DNA from: Gammaproteobacteria bacterium
GTDB lineage: Bacteria > Pseudomonadota > Gammaproteobacteria > Steroidobacterales > Rariloculaceae
Reading direction: 5' to 3'
Assembly (NCBI GenBank): GCA_016927175.1
Contig: JAFGNC010000044.1
Coordinates: 1 to 6,236, forward strand
DNA length: 6,236 nt
Shown here: positions 1-6,236 of the stretch, in pieces
How positions within the stretch are numbered: the stretch's first letter is position 1
Layout: each line of letters opens with the position of its first letter
Made by a program: the position numbers and the translations under genes
The notes under the pieces: generated by a model
Database searches by the model: none
Seen by the model: only the letters and a program-made list of their open reading frames with translations
What the model was told of the DNA's origin: nothing

Positions 1-58
1 AAGCGTACTGTTTGAGTCGAGACAGGTCGTTCCCGAACCACCACACACCACAGGTCGG
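1..58. other. Leader upstream of acnA, no clear promoter
   Basis: This short stretch precedes both candidate acnA starts. It contains an A/C-rich patch around 39-52 but no pair of boxes resembling a sigma-70 promoter. The acnA promoter is therefore either upstream of the window or of a type not recognisable by eye. No coding sequence is supported here. Confidence 0.5.
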
Positions 59-60
59 AT

Positions 61-64
61 GGAG
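61..64 (+). promoter_or_regulatory. Ribosome binding site GGAG deciding the acnA start
   Basis: GGAG lies six bases before an in-frame GTG at 71-73, which is ideal Shine-Dalgarno spacing. The competing in-frame ATG at 59-61 has only AGG at 52-54, four bases upstream, and that ATG overlaps the GGAG itself. This favours translation from GTG 71. Confidence 0.6.
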
Positions 65-70
65 TTGGAC

Positions 71-2728
<2,658 letters not shown>

Positions 2729-2740
2729 CGGCCGATCGCG

Positions 2741-3772
2741 GTGGAGCGGCTGCGCAACTGGTTCGCTCGGCTCAAACCGAGCCCCGACCCGTACGGGGAC
2801 GGATCGGGGCGGCGCTGGTGGATTGCCGGCGCCGGCGCGGCCGCGATCCTGCTGTTCGGCTTCGCGGTCGGCTGGTTCTGGTCGCGCGAGCCGGACACGT
2901 TCTGGGTCGACGAGACGCCGCCGGATCGCGCCGCGATAGTCGGCTACTCCACGGTCGATACGCTGATCGAGACGATCACGTGGCTGCTCGAGAAGCCCGG
3001 CGGTTATCTCAGCAACGACGTCGCGCCGCCGAGCGTCTGGCTCGACAACATGCCGAACTTCGAGTTCGGCGTGCTCGTGCAGTGCCGCGATCTTGCCCGC
3101 GTGCTGCGCAACGACTACAGCCGCTCGCAATCCCAGTCCACCGAGGACAGGGATCTCGCCGTCGCCGAGCCGGCTTTGAACTTCTCGAACGATAGCTGGA
3201 TCTTTCCGACGACCGAGAGCAAGTACCGCGAAGCGCTGACGGCGCTCGCGAGCTATCGTGAGCGGCTGCTCGACGAGAACCGCGCCGACGCGCTGTTCTA
3301 CTCACGCGCCGACAACCTGCGCGAGTGGCTTTCGGTCGTGGAAAGGCGCCTCGGCAGCCTGTCGCAGCGGCTGTCCGCCAGCGTCTCGCAGCCGCGCGTC
3401 AACATCGACCTGGCCGGCCAGCCGGCTGCCGGCGAGTCAGCGTCGCGCGGCGAGAACATCGACGTCCGCACGCCGTGGCTCGAGATCGACGACGTGTTCT
3501 ACGAGGCGCGAGGCACGGCCTGGGCGCTGCTGCACTTCATGCGAGCGGCGCAGTTCGATTTCGACGGCGTGCTGCGCGACAAGAACGCCATCGTCAGCCT
3601 GCGCCAGATCATCCGTGAGCTGGAAGGGGCCCTCGAGCCCGTGTCGAGCCCGATCATCCTGAATGGCAGGGGCTACGGCCTTTTCGCCAACCATTCGCTC
3701 GTGCTCGCTTCGTATCTGTCGCGAGCGCACTCGGCGGTCATCGATCTGCGGGAGCTGCTCGCGCAGGGGTGA
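2741..3772 (+). CDS. DUF2333 family inner-membrane-anchored protein
   Basis: 343 residues, function unknown. I recognise it as DUF2333 from its run of conserved blocks: EKPGGYLSNDVAPP (84-97), WLDNMPNFEFGVLVQ (100-114), RDLARVLRNDYSRSQSQS (116-133), FYSRADNLREWL (186-197) and RLGSLSQRLSASV (203-215). One hydrophobic segment at about residues 26-47 follows a short Arg/Lys-containing N-terminus. This predicts a type II anchor with the remainder in the periplasm; it does not look like a cleavable signal peptide. Residues 216-242 form a Gly/Ser/Ala-rich linker and 250-340 look largely helical. There is no obvious catalytic motif, and the single cysteine is at 115. The start is GTG 2741, with no good Shine-Dalgarno, 12 bases after the acnA stop. 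This suggests translation coupled to, or cotranscribed with, acnA. The family assignment is from memory of conserved blocks. Confidence 0.88.
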   Translation: MERLRNWFARLKPSPDPYGDGSGRRWWIAGAGAAAILLFGFAVGWFWSREPDTFWVDETPPDRAAIVGYSTVDTLIETITWLLEKPGGYLSNDVAPPSVWLDNMPNFEFGVLVQCRDLARVLRNDYSRSQSQSTEDRDLAVAEPALNFSNDSWIFPTTESKYREALTALASYRERLLDENRADALFYSRADNLREWLSVVERRLGSLSQRLSASVSQPRVNIDLAGQPAAGESASRGENIDVRTPWLEIDDVFYEARGTAWALLHFMRAAQFDFDGVLRDKNAIVSLRQIIRELEGALEPVSSPIILNGRGYGLFANHSLVLASYLSRAHSAVIDLRELLAQG

Positions 3773-3773
3773 A

Positions 3774-3788
3774 GCCCGGCGGCCGGGC
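3774..3788 (+). terminator. GC hairpin between convergent genes, weak terminator candidate
   Basis: GCCCGG, a three-base loop CGG, then CCGGGC gives a perfect six-base-pair stem directly after the DUF2333 stop. It sits in the 44-base spacer before the end of the convergent metallopeptidase gene. No T-run follows on either strand, so it is not a classical intrinsic terminator. It could be chance in GC-rich DNA or protect a 3' end. Confidence 0.25.
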
Positions 3789-3816
3789 GTGGCAGTCCCT
3801 TTCACACGTTGGCAGG

Positions 3817-4566
3817 TCAGTCGGCCGCGGCAACCCACAGCGGCACTTCGGTCCACGCGTTCGCGAGCCGCCGGTCGAGAGCGCGGCAGTTCGGCTCGAA
3901 CCGCTCGACGTGCCGCCAGAAGCGTCGGGAATGATCCAGCGAGAACAGGTGACAAAGCTCGTGGATCAGCAGATAGCGTACGACGGCGGGCTCCAGGAAC
4001 AACGCGCTGGCATTCAGGCTGATGTTGCCCTGCCCCGAGCAGCTGCCCCAGCGCGTGCGCTGCAGCCTGACCTGCACCTTCTTCGGCGCGCGGCCGATCG
4101 CTGCGGCCTCGCGCATCAGCCACGGCTTCAGATGCTCGCGCGCCTCGTCGAGCAGCCACGCGCGCAGCAGCTTTCGCGCATCGCGATGATCGGAATGGAC
4201 CGTGCTCAGCTCGAGGCCCCGGCGGGTCACGACCGCCCGCGGCCTTTCGTTCGGCACGTGCCGGTACGTGACGTGCATCGAGCGGCCGATGGCCCGCAGC
4301 GTCACGCTCGGCGGCAGCAGCTCGCGGTCGCCCGCGTATCGCGTCTGCACCTGCGCACGCGCGCGTGCGATCCAGTCGCGATGCTCGTTGACGAACTCCT
4401 CGACTTCCCTCGCCTTCGTGCCCGCCGGCACGACGAGCTCGAGCGTATGCGGCGGCACGAGCTGAAGGAACAATCTGCGCGCCCGGCGGCTCTCTCTGAT
4501 CGCCAGTGCTTTCTCCGCTCCCGGCAATCCCTGCCTATCGTCGAGCAGACGCAGTTGTTGTGCCAT
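3817..4566 (-). CDS. YgjP/SprT-like zinc metallopeptidase (M48, DUF45)
   Basis: 249 residues, predicted cytoplasmic: no signal peptide or membrane segment is visible. The zinc site is HELCH at 202-206 (metal ligands His202 and His206, catalytic Glu203), and His212 in SLDHSRRFW is the probable third ligand. Before it comes the family hallmark RTRWGSCSGQGNISLN (170-185). The N-terminal half (about 25-125) matches the beta-rich region typical of YgjP proteins, including VVPAGTK and FVNEHRDWI. These are M48-like minigluzincins related to SprT; the substrate in bacteria is not established. The reading frame stays open to 4965, but the start is set at ATG 4566 because it has AAGGG six bases upstream and because homologues begin close to this point. 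The extra upstream 133 codons would run antisense through tatD. It converges with the DUF2333 gene and diverges from tatD. E. coli YgjP is the named relative, but orthology is not proven. Confidence 0.92.
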   Translation of the reverse strand: MAQQLRLLDDRQGLPGAEKALAIRESRRARRLFLQLVPPHTLELVVPAGTKAREVEEFVNEHRDWIARARAQVQTRYAGDRELLPPSVTLRAIGRSMHVTYRHVPNERPRAVVTRRGLELSTVHSDHRDARKLLRAWLLDEAREHLKPWLMREAAAIGRAPKKVQVRLQRTRWGSCSGQGNISLNASALFLEPAVVRYLLIHELCHLFSLDHSRRFWRHVERFEPNCRALDRRLANAWTEVPLWVAAAD

Positions 4567-4572
4567 TTGTTG

Positions 4573-4581
4573 CCCTTCCCT
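4573..4581 (-). promoter_or_regulatory. Purine-rich ribosome binding site of the metallopeptidase gene
   Basis: Read on the minus strand, AGGGAAGGG ends six bases before ATG 4566. This is the strongest Shine-Dalgarno-like sequence in the window and fixes the start. Its first bases overlap the -35 position of the plus-strand promoter for tatD. Confidence 0.7.
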
Positions 4582-4608
4582 GCCCCGGTGCGCGGCCGAC
4601 CGTATAAT
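4580..4608 (+). promoter_or_regulatory. Sigma-70-type promoter, probably for tatD
   Basis: A perfect -10 box TATAAT at 4603-4608 stands out sharply in GC-rich DNA. Seventeen bases upstream, CTGCCC at 4580-4585 matches the TTGACA -35 consensus at only three of six positions, so the promoter would rely on the -10 box. A start of transcription near 4615 would give a leader of about 160 bases before the tatD ATG. No extended -10 TGn motif is present. Confidence 0.6.
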
Positions 4609-4609
4609 A
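4604..4609 (-). promoter_or_regulatory. Overlapping minus-strand -10 box for the metallopeptidase gene
   Basis: The same AT-rich heptamer read on the minus strand gives TATTAT, 37 bases before the metallopeptidase ATG, implying a leader of about 30 bases. No convincing -35 box lies at 16-18 bases upstream on that strand (CGGCGG at the 17-base position). The assignment rests on the -10 match and position only. Confidence 0.4.
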
Positions 4610-4774
4610 GCGGACTCACGAGCGCACCGCCGGCGGCGCCCGGCCCGCTCCTCGAAAGCGTACATCAAGCTACGGCAGCAGTATCGATCAGTACGGCCAC
4701 CGATTTCGGCCGGCCCGGCCGTCTGCTCCCGGCCCGCAGCAAGAAACGTTCCCGACGCAAAGCGAAACGAGACG
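4610..4774 (+). other. Leader of tatD with two GC palindromes
   Basis: This is the non-coding stretch between the TATAAT box and the tatD ATG. It includes a perfect ten-base palindrome CCGCCGGCGG at 4627-4636. It also includes CGGCCG at 4707-4712 repeated at 4716-4721, able to form a six-base-pair stem with a three-base loop. The frame of tatD is open for a distance upstream but has no ATG, GTG or TTG codon in the last 100 bases or so, so an N-terminal extension is not supported. No riboswitch or small ORF is recognised. Confidence 0.45.
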
Positions 4775-5563
4775 ATGACAGAGCTCACGGACATCGGCGT
4801 CAACCTCGCCCATGACAGTTTCGACCGCGATCGCGCCGACGTCATTGCCCGCGCGCAGAGCGCCGGCGTCACGCGAATGATCGTAACGGGAACGTCCGTG
4901 ACCGCGAGCGTGCAGGCGGCGGCGCTCGCCGCGACGGACGCGCGGCTATATGCCACGGCCGGCATCCACCCCCATCACGCCGTGGAGCTCGACGAGCACA
5001 GCATCGACTCGCTGCGCGGGCTGCTGCGCCAGCCGCGGGTCGTCGCAGTCGGCGAATGCGGCCTCGACTATTTCCGCAACTATTCGCCGCGCGACGCGCA
5101 GCGCAGCGCGTTCGACGCGCAGCTCGAGCTCGCCGCCGAATGCCGGCTGCCGGTTTTCCTGCACCAGCGCGCTGCGCACGAGGATTTCGTCGAGCACGTG
5201 GCGAAAGCCCGCGGCGACCTCACGGGCGGTGTGGCGCACTGCTTCACGGGCGGGCCCGAGGAGCTCGAAGCCTATCTCGAGCTCGATCTGTACATCGGCG
5301 TGACGGGCTGGATCTGCGACGAGCGCCGCGGAGGCGAATTGCGCGCCGCGCTGCCGAAGCTTCCGCTGGACCGGCTGTTGCTCGAGACGGATGCGCCGTA
5401 CCTTTTGCCCCGCGACCTCGAGGACAAACCGCGCAATCGGCGCAACGAGCCGTGTTATCTCCCGCACGTGCTCGAGCGCGTCGCCGGGATCATGCAGCGG
5501 CCGGCCGCCGAGATCGCCGCGGCCGCCGCCGCGAACACGGAGCGTTTGTTCAACCTCGTGTGA
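4775..5563 (+). CDS. tatD: TatD family metal-dependent nuclease
   Basis: 262 residues, cytoplasmic TIM-barrel hydrolase of the amidohydrolase-like superfamily. E. coli TatD (about 260 residues) is a magnesium-dependent 3'-5' exonuclease linked to DNA repair and DNA degradation. Visible motifs are DIGVNL (6-11), TAGIHPHH (61-68), GECGLDYFRNYS with Glu94, FLHQRAAH with His130, AHCFTG with His155, IGVTGWICDERRG (174-186) and ETDAPYLLPRDL with Asp206. The C-terminal RRNEPCYLPHVL (222-233) closes the family signature. As in E. coli TatD, the N-terminal DxHxH of YcfH-type paralogues is replaced (Gly8 and Asn10), which places this in the TatD-proper subgroup. The start is ATG 4775, just before the conserved DIGVNL. 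Its ribosome binding site is poor (GAG three bases upstream). Despite the name, TatD is not needed for Tat protein export. It diverges from the metallopeptidase gene and converges with the NERD gene. Confidence 0.95.
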   Translation: MTELTDIGVNLAHDSFDRDRADVIARAQSAGVTRMIVTGTSVTASVQAAALAATDARLYATAGIHPHHAVELDEHSIDSLRGLLRQPRVVAVGECGLDYFRNYSPRDAQRSAFDAQLELAAECRLPVFLHQRAAHEDFVEHVAKARGDLTGGVAHCFTGGPEELEAYLELDLYIGVTGWICDERRGGELRAALPKLPLDRLLLETDAPYLLPRDLEDKPRNRRNEPCYLPHVLERVAGIMQRPAAEIAAAAAANTERLFNLV

Positions 5564-5570
5564 TGCAGCG

Positions 5571-5586
5571 GGCGCCGGGCGGCGCC
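5571..5586. terminator. GC hairpin between tatD and the NERD gene, weak terminator candidate
   Basis: GGCGCC, a four-base loop GGGC, and GGCGCC again can form a six-base-pair stem eight bases past the tatD stop, within the 62-base convergent spacer. There is no following T-run. Rho-dependent ending of transcription is equally possible. Confidence 0.25.
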
Positions 5587-5625
5587 GTGCGCCGAGCGCG
5601 CGCTTTGCCCGCCTCTCGATGCGCT

Positions 5626-6201
5626 TCAGGGCTGCAGCGCGTTCGCCGGCTCCAGAGATTCCTTGATGCGCTCCCACATGGGGATGTAGGACTCCTTCAG
5701 CTGCTCCAGCTCGGCCTTGTCGGGCTTGCGATACTCCTCCACGAACTCGTGAGCGAGGATGACTTCCCTGGGCCTGCCTTTGGTGAAGTCCGCAGCCGAC
5801 GAGAACAGGACGTGGCCGCTGACCGGTATGTCACGCACCAGCCGGCGGATCGCCGCGATCCGGTCGTACAGCGTGTCCTGCGGATTCGGAAACGTGAAAC
5901 GGCGCTTGTCGCGGGTCATCACGGTCCACTCGTCCATCCTGTCGCTGCCGAAGATCGTTCCCTCGTAGCCTTTCACATCGACGATGACGACGCCCTTCGA
6001 CGTCAACAGCAGATGCTCGATGTGAATCTGCCCGCCCATGCCGTTCGGCACCAGGACATCGTAGGCGGAGTCGATCGCCGCGCCGCGCAGCACCCGCGCG
6101 ATCTCCGGGCGCCGGCGGCGCCAGACCAGCACGACGAGCAGCGCCGACAGCGCGACGACGGCGACGGCTCCGGCGATCAGAATCCAATACTCGGTAGGCA
6201 C
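5626..6201 (-). CDS. Membrane-anchored NERD (nuclease-related) domain protein
   Basis: 191 residues. An N-terminal hydrophobic segment at about 6-27, followed by Arg-rich WRRRRP (27-32), predicts a single-pass anchor with the rest in the cytoplasm by the positive-inside rule. The body resembles the NERD domain, a relative of PD-(D/E)xK nucleases. GGQIHIEHLLLTSKGVVIVDVKGYEG (57-81) corresponds to the usual G-x-IDHLV...IE-x-K core, with Glu62 and His63 in the first acidic position and Asp75-Val-Lys77 as the D-x-K element. FPNPQDTLYDRIAAIR (104-119) corresponds to the NP-x-Q segment. LFSSAADF (132-139) fits the last core strand. Nuclease activity is inferred, not shown. The start is GTG 6201: an in-frame TAA lies two codons upstream, so it cannot extend further. 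The AAGG touching the GTG is too close to act as a normal Shine-Dalgarno. It converges with tatD. Confidence 0.85.
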   Translation of the reverse strand: MPTEYWILIAGAVAVVALSALLVVLVWRRRRPEIARVLRGAAIDSAYDVLVPNGMGGQIHIEHLLLTSKGVVIVDVKGYEGTIFGSDRMDEWTVMTRDKRRFTFPNPQDTLYDRIAAIRRLVRDIPVSGHVLFSSAADFTKGRPREVILAHEFVEEYRKPDKAELEQLKESYIPMWERIKESLEPANALQP

Positions 6202-6236
6202 CTTAAATTATTCTTATAACTCTTTGTAAATCCTGT
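6202..6236 (-). promoter_or_regulatory. AT-rich 5' flank of the NERD gene, possible promoter
   Basis: The last 35 bases are strongly AT-rich, unlike the rest of the window. On the minus strand they hold TTTACA (6225-6230), TATAAG (6213-6218) and AATAAT (6207-6212), all resembling promoter boxes. No pair has ideal spacing within the visible sequence. If AATAAT is the -10 box, transcription would begin at or next to the GTG, giving a leaderless or nearly leaderless message. Confidence 0.35.

Noticed and set aside
3769..4815. A 348-codon plus-strand open frame whose GTG overlaps the DUF2333 stop as GTGA, suggesting a coupled third gene.
   Set aside because: It runs antisense through the whole metallopeptidase gene, whose HELCH and RWGSC motifs are unmistakable. 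The translation is Arg/Ala/Pro-rich with no domain, as expected of a shadow frame in GC-rich DNA.
4567..4965. An N-terminal extension of the metallopeptidase to 4965.
   Set aside because: The added 133 residues are antisense to tatD, show no motif, and cross the TATAAT region. A strong ribosome binding site sits before ATG 4566.
3817..6201. The metallopeptidase, TatD nuclease and NERD genes as one defence or DNA-repair system.
   Set aside because: The three genes alternate in orientation (-, +, -) and cannot form an operon. TatD and YgjP-like proteins are widespread house-keeping families. No sensor, toxin or mobile gene accompanies them.
5056..6219. A 387-codon plus-strand open frame covering tatD and the NERD gene.
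   Set aside because: It is out of frame with tatD in its first half and antisense to the NERD gene in its second. No recognisable domain appears.

Overview
The window is GC-rich chromosomal DNA (roughly two thirds G+C by eye) with five complete protein-coding genes and short spacers. It looks like ordinary core or house-keeping sequence. No RNA genes, CRISPR arrays, insertion sequences or phage genes were seen. The best taxonomic reading is a high-GC gammaproteobacterium. This is inferred from a TatD of the E. coli TatD type (not the YcfH type) and a DUF2333 membrane protein, a family I know mainly from Gammaproteobacteria.

Layout. (1) Bases 1-70 are the upstream leader of acnA. (2) Bases 71-2728 (+) encode aconitate hydratase AcnA, a TCA-cycle iron-sulfur enzyme, most likely starting at the GTG at 71 rather than the ATG at 59. 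(3) After a 12-base gap, 2741-3772 (+) encode a DUF2333 inner-membrane-anchored protein of unknown function, probably cotranscribed with acnA. (4) Converging on it, 3817-4566 (-) encode a YgjP/SprT-like zinc metallopeptidase (M48/DUF45 type). (5) Bases 4567-4774 are a divergent regulatory spacer holding a perfect TATAAT box. (6) Bases 4775-5563 (+) encode the metal-dependent nuclease TatD. (7) Converging on it, 5626-6201 (-) encode a single-pass membrane protein with a NERD (nuclease-related) domain. Its 5' flank, 6202-6236, is abruptly AT-rich.

How the genes relate. acnA and the DUF2333 gene form a likely two-gene transcription unit. The metallopeptidase gene and tatD are divergent and may share one promoter region with overlapping -10 boxes. 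The three outer products (protease, nuclease, nuclease-like membrane protein) could be called a quality-control cluster, but their alternating orientations give no operon evidence, so I do not claim a system. I found no convincing previously undescribed system. The items most worth a second look are the DUF2333 gene tied to acnA, the variant NERD motif, the symmetric divergent promoter and the long tatD leader.
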